Part shown: piece by piece, positions 15,233-24,660 of the stretch
How the letters are laid out: each line of letters begins with the position of its first letter
How positions within the stretch are numbered: the first letter of the stretch is position 1
Assembly: GCA_003577165.1 (NCBI GenBank)
Contig: QEUM01000009.1
Location: forward strand, 1-64,000
Direction: 5' to 3'
DNA from: Armatimonadota bacterium
Lineage (GTDB): Bacteria; Armatimonadota; Fimbriimonadia; Fimbriimonadales; ATM1
Length of the DNA stretch: 64,000 bases
Translations under genes and position numbers: made by a program
Notes under the pieces: generated by a model
What the model saw: only the letters and a program-made list of their open reading frames with translations
What the model was told of the DNA's origin: nothing
Databases searched by the model: none

Positions 15233-17086
15233 CTATGGAGTGATGATGAAGTTCGCCTGGTCGACTCGCGCCTCCCAGGTGCCCCCCCCGCTCCCGTCGA
15301 CTGGCCTCCAACTAACCCTTGCTCGGACGAGTCGAGTCCCAGCCTGCACATACTGGGCGGCATTGGAGGCGATCTCAACTTCAGTGAGGCCGTCCGAGGC
15401 CGTGGACTCCCGGGTGTCCAAGGTCTCATATCCGCCGGTCGCAAAGTTGAAGAGTTCCAGTTTCTGAACGACCTTTGCGGTGGGCTGAGCAGTCACATGC
15501 GACTCGATCCTCACGGTCAATTTGGTCGGAGTCGCGATCTGCGAGATCATCTCATAGCGAAACCGAATCGGCTGGTCTTGGATACCGATCATGGGGCCGG
15601 GCCCGAGCACGAGGCGCACCTCGTCGTCGAATCTCAGGGCGGGCACATTCCCGCTCAGTTGCGCGCCGCGCTCGACGACCAGGTCGTTCGCCAATGCGAG
15701 TGGAATTAGGCGAACGTGATAGACATCCTGCCCGCCGTTGTACGTGGCCGTGTACGCGGCATCTGCCCCCGCTTCATCCGACTCCATATCGATGTAATCG
15801 CCCATCTTGCTGTTCTGATGAGGGTATCCGAGGCGATGGTCGAAGTCCGGGCCGACCTGCAAATTCGGCGCCCAAGTTAGGCCACCGTCGAGGGAGTAGG
15901 AGTAGAAGAGCGCCGAGCGAGCGTGCGTCGGGCTCATTCGCGTGTCGTTCCAAATCACGTCGATTCGTCCATTCGGAGCGACCGATATGGTTCCAAACCA
16001 GTGATACGAACCCTGATTGGGAGGGTTGTCATTGACACGCCGAAGATCTCCATACGTAATTCCACCGTTCGTACTGCGCGCGATCAGCACATCCGTGCGG
16101 TTCATGCCGCCCGCAACGGTGCAGAGCACGTAGACGTTCCCTGCCGTTGGACGACTCGATCTGTCAATCGCGACCCATACTTGACCTGGAATCCCTTCCG
16201 GGTTCACGTGCGTCGTGCCTGGCAAATACCCGCCGAGGCTAACCTGAGCCGTTAGGTCGAAGATAGGAATCTGACCTGCAAACTGGGCGTTGAGTGATCT
16301 GGTGACGACGAAGTGCCCGAGAGTCTCGCCAATACCTGCGTGGAACAAGTGGCCCAACTCATTGACGTCCAGCGTTCCGCAGTACGGACGCTCGGGCGTT
16401 TTGATCGGATCGAGCCAAGTTGCACCTGCGTCGGTGGATCTCGTGAAATTGCGTGGACGGAAGAAGCCAGAAGGGTATGTCCAGTGTTCATACATGTTTC
16501 CATTTCCAACGCCCCCAGTCTTGTCGATGACAAACCACTCCTTGTCGCCTCCTGCAGCGCGACCGACCTGAATCCAGGTTGCGCCGCCGTCATGGGAACG
16601 CCACAGATCGCAGTATTGGTCGCCAGCCCTCGTCAGGCTCAAGAAGTAGAACACGCCATTTGAATCGGACTCAAGGACTGGATCGCTTCGGAATTCTCCG
16701 TCTCGAAGTACCCCCGGAAATCTCCAAGACGCGCCCCCGTTCGACGAGTAACCCCAGCCAGCCTCTCGGAAGTTCGACGATATGCTGTCGAACTGTCGCC
16801 AGCCCACGGCCATGCGCTGCCTATTTGTGGGATCGACGCAGATCGATGGCTCGTTCGCAGCGTCGCCAACGATGTTGTTCCCGTTCGCGTCCACGTTGAT
16901 CTGGGTGCTTCGGAACCCATTGAACGTTACGCTGCCGCTGGGCGACGTCAGTGTCGCGGGCGGGGCCGGAGAATCGGACACTTCCTCCCTCAGGTCGGGC
17001 AAACGCCCGAACGCTTGAAACGAACGCGGACCCGGTCCTTGTAACAGAACGGCAGCCGCGGCTGAGGACGCGATTATGGTCACCAT
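15233..17086 (-). CDS. Secreted sialidase-like BNR-repeat protein (paralogue B)
   Basis: A 617-residue paralogue of the preceding gene, with the same order of parts: short signal segment (MVTIIASSAAAAVLLQ), Pro-rich linker, SVTFNGFRSTQINVDANG, Asp-box repeats (SNGGASWRF, HDGGATWIQ, TDAGATWLD, TNGGITYGD, LDGGLTWAP) and C-terminal sandwich ending WEARVDQANFIITP. ATG 17086 has GGAGGG upstream; the longer frame to 17230 is spurious. Most positions match paralogue A, including whole blocks such as SSNFREAGWGY. The pair is a recent tandem duplication. Role in glycan or surface binding is inference. Confidence 0.75.
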   Translation of the reverse strand: MVTIIASSAAAAVLLQGPGPRSFQAFGRLPDLREEVSDSPAPPATLTSPSGSVTFNGFRSTQINVDANGNNIVGDAANEPSICVDPTNRQRMAVGWRQFDSISSNFREAGWGYSSNGGASWRFPGVLRDGEFRSDPVLESDSNGVFYFLSLTRAGDQYCDLWRSHDGGATWIQVGRAAGGDKEWFVIDKTGGVGNGNMYEHWTYPSGFFRPRNFTRSTDAGATWLDPIKTPERPYCGTLDVNELGHLFHAGIGETLGHFVVTRSLNAQFAGQIPIFDLTAQVSLGGYLPGTTHVNPEGIPGQVWVAIDRSSRPTAGNVYVLCTVAGGMNRTDVLIARSTNGGITYGDLRRVNDNPPNQGSYHWFGTISVAPNGRIDVIWNDTRMSPTHARSALFYSYSLDGGLTWAPNLQVGPDFDHRLGYPHQNSKMGDYIDMESDEAGADAAYTATYNGGQDVYHVRLIPLALANDLVVERGAQLSGNVPALRFDDEVRLVLGPGPMIGIQDQPIRFRYEMISQIATPTKLTVRIESHVTAQPTAKVVQKLELFNFATGGYETLDTRESTASDGLTEVEIASNAAQYVQAGTRLVRARVSWRPVDGSGGGTWEARVDQANFIITP

Positions 17087-17223
17087 GCCACCCTCCAGAT
17101 GTGTGATGATTCCAACCGTCAGACTCCCTCTTTCTCCACAATGTTCCCCTGGGGCCGCGCGCCGAGCGCAGGTTGGAGAGGAGAGGGCGGGCGGTCTGTC
17201 GAATGCCCTCGCCGGAGGCTTTG

Positions 17224-19221
17224 ATGGCAATACGAGTGTGGTTCTTCGTTTTGGCTCTGGGCGGCGCGGCGAGCGGGATCGCTCAGTCCGCCCTGACCCG
17301 CGACACGTTCTTCGAGATGGAGTCCGTCGGTGGCGTCCAGATCTCGCCCGACGGGCAGTTGCTCGTGTTCACACGAACATGGGTGGACAAATTGAAGGAC
17401 GTTTCCGTGAGCAACGTCTGGATGTCGGATGTCGAGGGCAAGAAGGTGCGACAACTCACAGAGGGCAACTGGAGAGATTCATCGCCCGCGTTCTCGCCGG
17501 ATGGGAAGCGGCTCGCTTTCCTCAGCGATCGTGACGGGACGACTCAGTTGTACGTCATGTGGCTCGACACGCGGGAGGTTGCGAAACTCACGAACTTGGA
17601 GCGCTCTCCGGGCGCACCGGTGTGGTCGCCCGACGGAACGAAGATCGCCTACTCCACGTTCGTCTCCGCGTCAGAGTCGCCTCTTGCGATTCGTATGCCG
17701 GAGCGGCCGCCGGGAGCGCAGTGGGCGCGAGGCGCGACCATCGAGAACCGACTTTCGTGGGCCGCTGACGGCTCCGGATACCGGCCGATCGGATGGACGC
17801 AAGTGTTCGTGGTCGACGCTCGACTTGGCGGGACGCCTCGCCAGGTCACGGACGGCGACTACAACCATTCCAATCCGCAGTGGTCGGCTGATGGCAGGAC
17901 GATTTTTGTGAGTGGAATTCGTAAGCCAGATGCGGAGTATCTCCGCGGCGATTCGGAGATCTACGCTTTCGATCTCGAGTCGAAGTCGCCGGAGCAGCTC
18001 ACCGATCGCAAAGGACCGGACGGCGGCCAACGAGTTTCACCCGATGGCAAGTGGATCGCCTACGTCGGATTCGATGAAAAGAACTACACGAGCCACCTTT
18101 CGAGCCTCTATCTGATGGACGTCAAAGGCGGGTCGAAGCGGATGCTCGCCGGCAACCTCGCGAGTTCCCCGTCGGATGTGACCTGGGCGTGGGACAGTTC
18201 GGGAGTTTTCTACACCGTCGGCGAGAAGGGAGTGACTGTGCTCTACTTCTCCGACATCCAGGGCAAGACGACGACCGTCCTGTCCGGGCAACACGACCTG
18301 TCCGGATTCAGCTTGGCCCGCAACGGAACGGCCGCGACTTCCCTCTCTTCATGGAATCAGCCGGGATCGGTGTTCACCTTCGATTCGAGGCGCGCTTCGA
18401 ACTCGCTGCGCAAAGTCGTGGACGTCAACGAGGACGTGATGGCGGGCAAGCAACTTTCCGAGATCGAAGAACTTTGGTTCACTTCTGCCGATGGTTTGAA
18501 AGTGCAAGGTTGGCTCGTCAAGCCGGTCGGATTCGACGCAAGCAAGAAGTATCCCCTCGTGCTCTGGATTCACGGTGGGCCGTGGTCCATGTACGACGTC
18601 GGCTGGAGTTGGGCCTTTCAGAACTGGGCGGCTGAAGGCTACGCCGTACTATTCACCAATCCGCGCGGCAGCACCGGATACGGCCAGGAATTTGTCAACG
18701 GGATTCAGTTCTCCTATCCCGGAAGGGACTACGATGACCTCATGGCAGGTGTCGACGCGGCTCTCGCGAAGGGCTGGATCGACGAAAAGAACCTCTTTGT
18801 ATGTGGCGGAAGCGGCGGGGGGGTGCTGACTGCGTGGATCGTGGGCCACACGAATCGCTTCGCCGCTGCGTGCGCCATGAGGCCGGTGATTAACTGGCAT
18901 TCATTCGTCGGCACGACAGACGGCGCATCTTGGTACTACCAATTTGAGAAGTTCCCGTGGCAGGACCCCGTCGAGTACGCAAAGCGCTCGCCGCTATCGT
19001 ACGTCGAGAACGTTCAAACACCGATCCTGATCATGACCGGCGAAGAAGACCTTCGCACGCCCATCAGCCAGAGTGAAGAGTACTACCGGGCGCTGAAGAT
19101 GCTGAAGAAGGAGACGCTTCTCATCCGCATGCCGGAGGAGTATCACGGCTGGCGCCGCCCCTCTCATCAGTTGACACAGCAACTCTACTTGATGGCGTGG
19201 TTCAGCCAACACAAACGCTAA
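17224..19221 (+). CDS. Exported S9 prolyl-oligopeptidase-family serine peptidase
   Basis: A 665-residue peptidase of family S9 (acylaminoacyl-peptidase/DPP-like), which cleaves short peptides. ATG 17224 follows GGAGG and begins a signal peptide (WFFVLALGGAASGIAQS). Residues about 30-390 form a TolB/PD40-type propeller with repeats such as SPDGQLLVFTR, SPDGKRLAFLSDRDG and SPDGTKIAYS. The C-terminal alpha/beta hydrolase has the nucleophile Ser530 in CGGSGGG, Asp609 in TGEEDLRTP and His641 in EEYHGW, a complete triad. It is divergent from paralogue B and probably degrades peptides in the periplasm. Confidence 0.92.
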   Translation: MAIRVWFFVLALGGAASGIAQSALTRDTFFEMESVGGVQISPDGQLLVFTRTWVDKLKDVSVSNVWMSDVEGKKVRQLTEGNWRDSSPAFSPDGKRLAFLSDRDGTTQLYVMWLDTREVAKLTNLERSPGAPVWSPDGTKIAYSTFVSASESPLAIRMPERPPGAQWARGATIENRLSWAADGSGYRPIGWTQVFVVDARLGGTPRQVTDGDYNHSNPQWSADGRTIFVSGIRKPDAEYLRGDSEIYAFDLESKSPEQLTDRKGPDGGQRVSPDGKWIAYVGFDEKNYTSHLSSLYLMDVKGGSKRMLAGNLASSPSDVTWAWDSSGVFYTVGEKGVTVLYFSDIQGKTTTVLSGQHDLSGFSLARNGTAATSLSSWNQPGSVFTFDSRRASNSLRKVVDVNEDVMAGKQLSEIEELWFTSADGLKVQGWLVKPVGFDASKKYPLVLWIHGGPWSMYDVGWSWAFQNWAAEGYAVLFTNPRGSTGYGQEFVNGIQFSYPGRDYDDLMAGVDAALAKGWIDEKNLFVCGGSGGGVLTAWIVGHTNRFAAACAMRPVINWHSFVGTTDGASWYYQFEKFPWQDPVEYAKRSPLSYVENVQTPILIMTGEEDLRTPISQSEEYYRALKMLKKETLLIRMPEEYHGWRRPSHQLTQQLYLMAWFSQHKR

Positions 19222-19715
19222 GCGCATCGGGAGCGCTTGCCGCGTTCGCTTTACGGAATAGGAGTGGGCTTCGCGAGCCGCAAGAGTAGGAAAGGTTCCC
19301 TTCTCTTGCACCTGGTGGCGTACGTGGGGTCGCGGACCCCGACTCTGCCGCTGTCGCGACGACAGCGCACGCACGAAGCCCGGAGAATCGGCTCGACCAC
19401 ATTGTATGCGGCACCGGTCTCAATCTGTTATCCTTCTTTAGTTTGGCTATCGAAATTTCCACTGTGCTCATGCGCATCCGAGAGTGTTTGCGTGTGTGTT
19501 TGGTTTCATCCCGCAGGATGCTGAAGGAGGATGGCTGGCAAAAGTGATAGGCGAAAACTAGAAGGGCAATCGCAGCATCGGGACTGCGATCCCGCACCGG
19601 CAGAGCGTTAATCTGAGGCGGCAAAGTGTATCATCGTTGCGAGCGGCTGTCTCATATGGAGGAGATGGTGAAATTCGATTCGCCAACCCGTGCGCGAAGG
19701 CGCCGGCCGGGCAGG
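19222..19715. other. Intergenic region before the YCF48-like gene
   Basis: About 490 bases without a convincing gene. Right after the S9 stop, AAGCGC and GCGCTT can pair (about 19220-19238) but no T-run follows. ATCGCAG/CTGCGAT (19569-19590) forms a small hairpin. TATCAT at 19629 is a possible -10 for the next gene. A purine-rich AAGGAGG at 19524 touches an ATG with no spacer and is not a believable start. Confidence 0.45.
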
Positions 19716-21626
19716 ATGAACTGCCGAAGCCTTGCGATTGCAGTGATGTTGTGTGGGGTTTCTCCCGCGGCATCTCAGAATTTTCAGTTGATCGCTCCTT
19801 TGCCGACCACGAGCAACTTGTGGGACGCAGCGTACCAATCGGACACAGCAGGCTGGATCGTCGGTGACAGTCACGCGTGTTACAAAACATCCGACGGCGG
19901 TGCGACGTGGACTAGGGTCAACATCCCTGGATACGCGGGCGACCCACTGTACAACATCACTTTCGTTACACCATCACTCGGCTTCATCAGCGGTAACTCG
20001 GCTCAGGGCTCATTGGATGTGTATCGAACCGTGGACGGTGGGGCGACGTGGTCCCGCGTCAACCCTTTCCCGCTTGGAGGATCCTGGTACCACCATTCGT
20101 TCCTCTCGAGCAGCGTCGGATACATGGGATGCAACGGCGCGCTCGTCAAGACGACGGATGGCGGAGCCACCTGGCAAGTTAGGTCGGGATACCCCGACTG
20201 TCCCGTCATCTACGGAATGGACTTCGTGTCCGAAACGACCGGTCTCGTCGCGGGCAATCAGGTTTCGACGAATCTGTACGGAGTGTTCAAGACGACCGAC
20301 AGCGGGCTCACGTGGCAACGAAAGTACAGCGGCGCATCCAACGACGTCGTCTATCTAACAAGTCAAGTTGCCATCGCGGACTCCGGGACTTCGATCGTGC
20401 GATCGAACAACGGAGGGGACACGTGGTCCGATACCGGCGCCGTCATTGCGACCGGACTCGTGGATATCGAGCCTTTAGGAGAGTTCACGGCCGTTGGCGT
20501 CTCTGCAAACGGAACGATCTGGAAGACTGTGAATGGGGGATACGACTGGTTCCAAGTTTGGGTGGGGGAGGGCGACCTGCCTGCGAACTGGTCGGTCGAG
20601 TTCAGAACCTCGCTTCACGGCCATGTGGCGGGCCAGTCGGGCCTGCTGTATGAAACGTTCGACGGCGGAACGACTTGGCGCAGGATCAGCCGCGGCGTTG
20701 CGAAAGATTGGAGAGGTCTCGCTGCGACGTGGAACGACACGATCGTTGCGGTCGGCCATCACGGATACGTTCAAATGAGCCGCGACGGCGGTTCGGCTTG
20801 GAGTATCTACCTGCTCGATCCTCCCTATTGGCTGCACGATTCGACTTTCAATGGAGTGGACGTCGTAGGCCTTTCGCGCGTTTACGTAGTGGGAGCATTT
20901 GGAGGACTCTTCAGGTCTGACGATGCCGGCGACACTTGGCAGAATCTCTCCTACGCGCTGAACCCGGACTACTACGCGAATGCAGTAGAGTTCGTCGACG
21001 AGAATAACGGGTGGATCGTCGGCTGGGATTATGCCGTCGGCCCAAAACGTTACGTCCGTAGAACTACGGACGGCGGCTGGTCGTGGAATGTCGTCGAGTC
21101 CGCGAACGTCCCGTCCATCGACGTCGAGTTTAAAGGCTCGCGAGGTTGGATTCTCACGACTGGAGAGCCCCTGTGGCGAACCGTCGACGGGGGGACCAAC
21201 TGGAGCATGGTCAACCTTCCCTCCAACTCTGGCGCCTCCGTTTCGTGCTCCGACATGTCCTGGGGCAACCCGAACGTCGGATACGTGTGCGGCTGGGAGG
21301 GGTACCTCGTGAAGTCGGTCAACGGCGGGGCGGCTTGGACGCAGGTCGGGGCGATTCAGCCACAGGTCGTATTCCTGGGCGTCGCAGCGCGTGGAGAGAG
21401 AGAGGTTTGGATTTGCGGTGCGAGGCAAGGTGGGGGCAATGCGTTCGTCAAGCGGTCACTCGATGGAGGGGCGACGTGGAGATCGTGGTCGCTGCCCGGA
21501 CAGTACACCTCTCCAGTTCAGATCGCCTTGACGCAGCGCTACGTTTACGTCGCCGGATACGCAGGCGAGATCTGGCGGCTGGATTCGCGCAACTTGGCAG
21601 GTCCCGTCGCGTGGCTTGGAGGCTAA
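19716..21626 (+). CDS. Exported YCF48/BNR-repeat propeller protein
   Basis: A 636-residue secreted beta-propeller. From ATG 19716 the signal peptide is MNCRSLAIAVMLCGVSPAAS. The mature chain repeats the YCF48-type unit of about 45-50 residues ending in an Asp-box: TSDGGATWTRV, TVDGGATWSRV, TTDGGATWQV, TTDSGLTWQ, VNGGYDWFQ, FDGGTTWRRI, SDDAGDTWQN, TTDGGWSWNV, TVDGGTNWSMV and SLDGGATWRS, at least ten in all. In cyanobacteria Ycf48 is a photosystem assembly factor, but heterotrophs carry many such secreted proteins of unknown function. ATGs at 19656 and 19665 beside GGAGGAG are alternative starts that would give a long arginine-rich leader. Confidence 0.75.
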   Translation: MNCRSLAIAVMLCGVSPAASQNFQLIAPLPTTSNLWDAAYQSDTAGWIVGDSHACYKTSDGGATWTRVNIPGYAGDPLYNITFVTPSLGFISGNSAQGSLDVYRTVDGGATWSRVNPFPLGGSWYHHSFLSSSVGYMGCNGALVKTTDGGATWQVRSGYPDCPVIYGMDFVSETTGLVAGNQVSTNLYGVFKTTDSGLTWQRKYSGASNDVVYLTSQVAIADSGTSIVRSNNGGDTWSDTGAVIATGLVDIEPLGEFTAVGVSANGTIWKTVNGGYDWFQVWVGEGDLPANWSVEFRTSLHGHVAGQSGLLYETFDGGTTWRRISRGVAKDWRGLAATWNDTIVAVGHHGYVQMSRDGGSAWSIYLLDPPYWLHDSTFNGVDVVGLSRVYVVGAFGGLFRSDDAGDTWQNLSYALNPDYYANAVEFVDENNGWIVGWDYAVGPKRYVRRTTDGGWSWNVVESANVPSIDVEFKGSRGWILTTGEPLWRTVDGGTNWSMVNLPSNSGASVSCSDMSWGNPNVGYVCGWEGYLVKSVNGGAAWTQVGAIQPQVVFLGVAARGEREVWICGARQGGGNAFVKRSLDGGATWRSWSLPGQYTSPVQIALTQRYVYVAGYAGEIWRLDSRNLAGPVAWLGG

Positions 21627-21627
21627 A

Positions 21628-22470
21628 TTAGCCGCCACTTTGCTCTGTCTTTTGCGGCGCCTGTCCGTCCTTCTTCCGCGAGTTCAGGTAGTCATCCACA
21701 ATCTTTCGAAGAAGGCTCTCAACGCTGACTCCTTGCTTCTCGGCAGCATCCTGCAGTTTCGCCCATTGATCCTGAGAGAGGATCACGCTCTCACGCGATC
21801 CGGCTGCGGCGGGTGTTCCCTGAGATGTCGCTCCCGCAGTGACCGCCGGACGCTTCTGCTCATACTCCTCAACCTTTTTCGCGTCGACCTTCGACTCGGG
21901 GATCTTTGGCGCGGGCGGCTTGCCGCCGACAACGAGTGCGGTAAGCGCGGACTCGTAGTCTGGCCTGAAAATCGTCGCCAGCTCGTACGGACCATCGTAT
22001 CGGATTAGAACAATCACGCCTTCCGACACAAAGAACGCGTTCCATACTGTGAATGGCGACGCAGGGTCACCGTGAACCCCGCCCTCGGACGGAATTCCTC
22101 CCGTGAGCGCGATTGCCGGGCGACCGCCGATGCTCCGCGTTCCCTCGGTGAACACCGTGTACCCACGCCGCGCCATCATGTCTTTGAGTGCGCCTGCAAC
22201 GGCCGCCAGGTCGATGCGAACTCCTCTCTCTTCTGCCGACACCCGGAGTTTCATCGCCGCCACCGTGACGGCGTCTGCGCCGACAACTTTGCTCCAACCG
22301 AACAAGTAGTCGTTCTCTGGCCAGCCCTCGGGTATCTGGTCGAAGATCGTCCAACCAGCGGGCATGGCCATGCCCACGCTCACGCGCTCATCGTAGGCGA
22401 ACTGATCGCTCTGCGCGGCACGAACGGTCGAACTGAAGATGAGAACGGCTGCGAAGCAACACCAGCGCAT
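21628..22470 (-). CDS. Exported protein with a C-terminal ribbon-helix-helix-like segment
   Basis: A 280-residue protein; AAGGAGG precedes ATG 22470. A signal peptide (MRWCCFAAVLIFSSTVRAA) is followed by a domain of about 160 residues without known family (VSVGMAMPAGWTIFDQIPEG, then YTVFTEGTRSIGGRPAIALTGG and VWNAFFVSEGVIVLIRY). A Lys/Pro/Ala-rich linker (about 185-225) leads to residues 228-267, SVILSQDQWAKLQDAAEK and VESLLRKIVDDYLNSR, which look like a CopG-type ribbon-helix-helix. Such a DNA-binding fold after a signal peptide is odd; it may be a dimerisation module. Function unknown. Confidence 0.6.
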   Translation of the reverse strand: MRWCCFAAVLIFSSTVRAAQSDQFAYDERVSVGMAMPAGWTIFDQIPEGWPENDYLFGWSKVVGADAVTVAAMKLRVSAEERGVRIDLAAVAGALKDMMARRGYTVFTEGTRSIGGRPAIALTGGIPSEGGVHGDPASPFTVWNAFFVSEGVIVLIRYDGPYELATIFRPDYESALTALVVGGKPPAPKIPESKVDAKKVEEYEQKRPAVTAGATSQGTPAAAGSRESVILSQDQWAKLQDAAEKQGVSVESLLRKIVDDYLNSRKKDGQAPQKTEQSGG

Positions 22471-22503
22471 CGTCGGCCTCCTTGATTTGAAAAACCATGA
22501 ACT

Positions 22504-22527
22504 GGAGGGGGGCCTTGCCCCCCCTCC
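22504..22527 (-). terminator. GC-rich terminator hairpin, minus strand
   Basis: GGAGGGGGGC and the complementary run of C plus TCC form a stem of about ten base pairs. On the minus strand it lies just after the stop of the 22537-22965 gene and is followed within ten bases by GGTTTTTC, fitting an intrinsic terminator. Confidence 0.6.
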
Positions 22528-22536
22528 GAGCAGTAT

Positions 22537-22965
22537 TTAGTGCTTGTGGCTGTGGCGTTTGCTAACGCCCACCTTCGAACTCGCGACCAGCCTCTTCTCC
22601 GTGGCCTTCGAACTCGAGATCACCTGACCACCAACGGTTTGAGTCACCCGTGTCGTCACGGTCTTCTCCTCAACCGGATGAGGCAGCAGAGTGTAGGCGG
22701 ACTCGCAATAGCACACGTTGTATTTGTCCAGCCTGTGCTCCGACGGATGGACGAAGACAGGTCGCTCACGCACCTTTGTAACGGACTTCGTGAATGTCAC
22801 GATCACGACTTCCATTGCTTCGAACCGATCCTGCGGAAACTCCTTGAGATCGTCAGCGTCGATCATCGGCGGCGGCGCAACCGGTTTGGCATTTGCGGCC
22901 CCAACAACAACGCTCGACACGGCGATCGCAGCTGCGACCGCGCAACATTTGAGATGAACGTTCAT
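22537..22965 (-). CDS. Small exported protein of unknown function
   Basis: A 142-residue protein with a clear signal peptide (CCAVAAAIAVSSVVVGAANA) and strong GAGGAGG before ATG 22965. The mature part starts with a proline-rich segment (KPVAPPPMIDADDL), has strands such as FEAMEVVIVTFTKSVTKV and two cysteines in NVCYCESAY. It ends in a Ser/Lys/His-rich tail (SSKVGVSKRHSHKH) that might bind metal. No family was recognised. A hairpin terminator follows, so it is a single-gene transcript. Confidence 0.6.
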   Translation of the reverse strand: MNVHLKCCAVAAAIAVSSVVVGAANAKPVAPPPMIDADDLKEFPQDRFEAMEVVIVTFTKSVTKVRERPVFVHPSEHRLDKYNVCYCESAYTLLPHPVEEKTVTTRVTQTVGGQVISSSKATEKRLVASSKVGVSKRHSHKH

Positions 22966-23140
22966 TTGGATCCTCCTCTTTCGATGTTCACGATGCCCCG
23001 CACGCGGTTACGGGCGCGGTGTGCGCCCGGCCCCCTCCCCGATCGATGCAGTGCATAACGTACTAACTGGACTTCGGCAAGTCTGGGGCAAACATCCCCC
23101 CTACAAAACTGGAGTTTTCCGATTCCAGGATTTAGGTAGC

Positions 23141-23524
23141 TCACTTGATGAGCCCCCGACGAAGCGCAGCGACGACCGTCGCCAAGGTGGACTTGGTTCT
23201 AAGCCTTGTCCTGATGACTTGGAGGTGCTTGTAGATCGTGGACTCCTCGACGCACAGAAGTTTTGCCGCGTCTGCAATGCCACCCGCGTCTGCCAGGCCC
23301 TGAAGGACTTCCAATTCGCGATTCGTCAGTCGTTGGCCCAATTCGACAGTCGCGATCGACTCATCGGAGTCGCCCGGCGTGCAGTTTGGACTCGAGACTT
23401 GAAGGCCCCTGCTTTCAAGAGCCTCGCGAATCTCCTCGAGGGTCTCAGAACACGGGCAGACCAGCCGGACTGACGTTATGTGTCCGTCCTGGGAGCCATG
23501 CCCCTGAACCTGCGCTCTGCCCAC
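23141..23524 (-). CDS. Small LuxR-type DNA-binding protein
   Basis: A 127-residue protein whose last 62 residues are a LuxR/FixJ C-terminal helix-turn-helix: QRLTNRELEVLQGLADAGG, then IADAAKLLCVEESTIYKHLQ and LRTKSTLATVVAALRRGLI. The recognition helix is STIYKHLQVIRTRL. The N-terminal 60 residues (SVRLVCPCSETLEEIREALE) are too short for a full receiver domain and lack its phospho-acceptor pattern, so this is a stand-alone or truncated response regulator. Start is GTG 23524, the only plausible one in this frame. Targets unknown; pdxS lies 87 bp upstream on the same strand. Confidence 0.75.
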   Translation of the reverse strand: MGRAQVQGHGSQDGHITSVRLVCPCSETLEEIREALESRGLQVSSPNCTPGDSDESIATVELGQRLTNRELEVLQGLADAGGIADAAKLLCVEESTIYKHLQVIRTRLRTKSTLATVVAALRRGLIK

Positions 23525-23611
23525 ACCCCAGTAGACCCACAGTAGGCCCGCTTCAGTTGCAGCTTCCGCGAGTTCTCTACAGGGCGCCGGACAGGGTCGT
23601 AGTCTGGGCGA

Positions 23612-24538
23612 CTACCAGCCGCGGACCGCCAACTGGTCCTCTTCTGCCAGGGACGAGACGTTGATTCCCACCATCGGCTCTCCGAGGCCACCCGACACTC
23701 GCGCGAGCACCGTGGCATCTTCGAAGTGCGCGGTCGCCTCCACGATGGCCTCCGCCCGCCGCTCTGGATCGCCGCTCTTGAAGATGCCGCTGCCGACAAA
23801 CACGGCCTCGGCGCCGAGCTTCATCATGAGAGCGGCATCCGCCGGCGTTGCGATTCCACCTGCGGAGAAGTTCGGGACGGGCAGCCTTCCAGTCTTGTGA
23901 ACCTCGCATACGAGGTCGTACGGCGCGGCGAACTCCTTCGCCAGAGCCATCAGTTCGTCTTCCCTTGCCGACTGGACGCGCTTCATTTCGGAGACGATGG
24001 ACCTCATGTGGCGAACTGCTTCGATGACGTCCCCCGTTCCGGCTTCGCCCTTCGTGCGGATCATCGCCGCACCCTCACCGATCCTGCGAAGCGCTTCGCC
24101 CAAATTGCGCGCGCCGCAGACGAACGGAACCTTGAAGGCGTGCTTGTTGACGTGATGCCACGGATCGGCGGGAGTGAGCACCTCGCTCTCGTCGATGTAG
24201 TCGACCTCGAGGGCTTCGAGGATCTCGGCTTCCACAAAGTGCCCGATTCGGCACTTCGCCATGACGGGAATCGTGACCGCGTCCTGGATCGCTTTGATTA
24301 GGTTCGGGTCGCTCATTCTCGCCACGCCGCCCTGGGTTCGGATGTCGGCCGGGACTCGCTCCAGCGCCATGACGGCCACTGCGCCGGCTCGCTCGGCGAT
24401 CTTCGCGTGCTCGGGGGTGACGACGTCCATGATCACCCCGCCCTTGAGCATCTCCGCCAGACCGACTTTGAGCCGCCAGGCGGCCTTCTGTGTCTCTACC
24501 GGCTGCGCGCCATTTGTGGGATGACCATTCGTGCTCAT
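23612..24538 (-). CDS. pdxS: Pyridoxal 5'-phosphate synthase, PdxS subunit
   Basis: PdxS builds PLP from ribose 5-phosphate, glyceraldehyde 3-phosphate and ammonia in the DXP-independent route; it forms a dodecamer that receives ammonia from PdxT. The 308-residue chain has the family landmarks [45 protein letters not shown] (Schiff-base lysine near residue 95), [10 protein letters not shown] and [20 protein letters not shown] 24538 is preceded by TTGGAG; a TTG four codons upstream is less likely. PdxT is not beside it, which is unusual. It is divergent from an Lrp-type regulator. Confidence 0.96.
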   Translation of the reverse strand: MSTNGHPTNGAQPVETQKAAWRLKVGLAEMLKGGVIMDVVTPEHAKIAERAGAVAVMALERVPADIRTQGGVARMSDPNLIKAIQDAVTIPVMAKCRIGHFVEAEILEALEVDYIDESEVLTPADPWHHVNKHAFKVPFVCGARNLGEALRRIGEGAAMIRTKGEAGTGDVIEAVRHMRSIVSEMKRVQSAREDELMALAKEFAAPYDLVCEVHKTGRLPVPNFSAGGIATPADAALMMKLGAEAVFVGSGIFKSGDPERRAEAIVEATAHFEDATVLARVSGGLGEPMVGINVSSLAEEDQLAVRGW

Positions 24539-24645
24539 GCTCGACTCCAATTATGATTCGCCTCGGGGCTCGCCTGCGAGTTCCCGGGCATGCGGCGATA
24601 GTACCAGCAAACACAAAAATCTATCTTCAAAGCGACGGAATACGG

Positions 24646-24660
24646 TATTATATTTTGCAT
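24646..24660 (+). promoter_or_regulatory. -10 box very close to the Lrp start (possible leaderless mRNA)
   Basis: TATTAT (24646-24651) in an AT-rich stretch lies only nine bases before ATG 24661, and no ribosome-binding site exists between them. Transcription would start at or within a few bases of the ATG. The weak -35 would be TCTTCA at 24624 with 16-bp spacing. The region also separates this gene from divergent pdxS and may hold shared operators. Confidence 0.4.

Noticed and set aside
19524-19611. Small reading frame of 26 codons starting at ATG 19531 after AAGGAGG
   Set aside because: The ribosome site touches the ATG with no spacer, and the peptide has no recognisable features.
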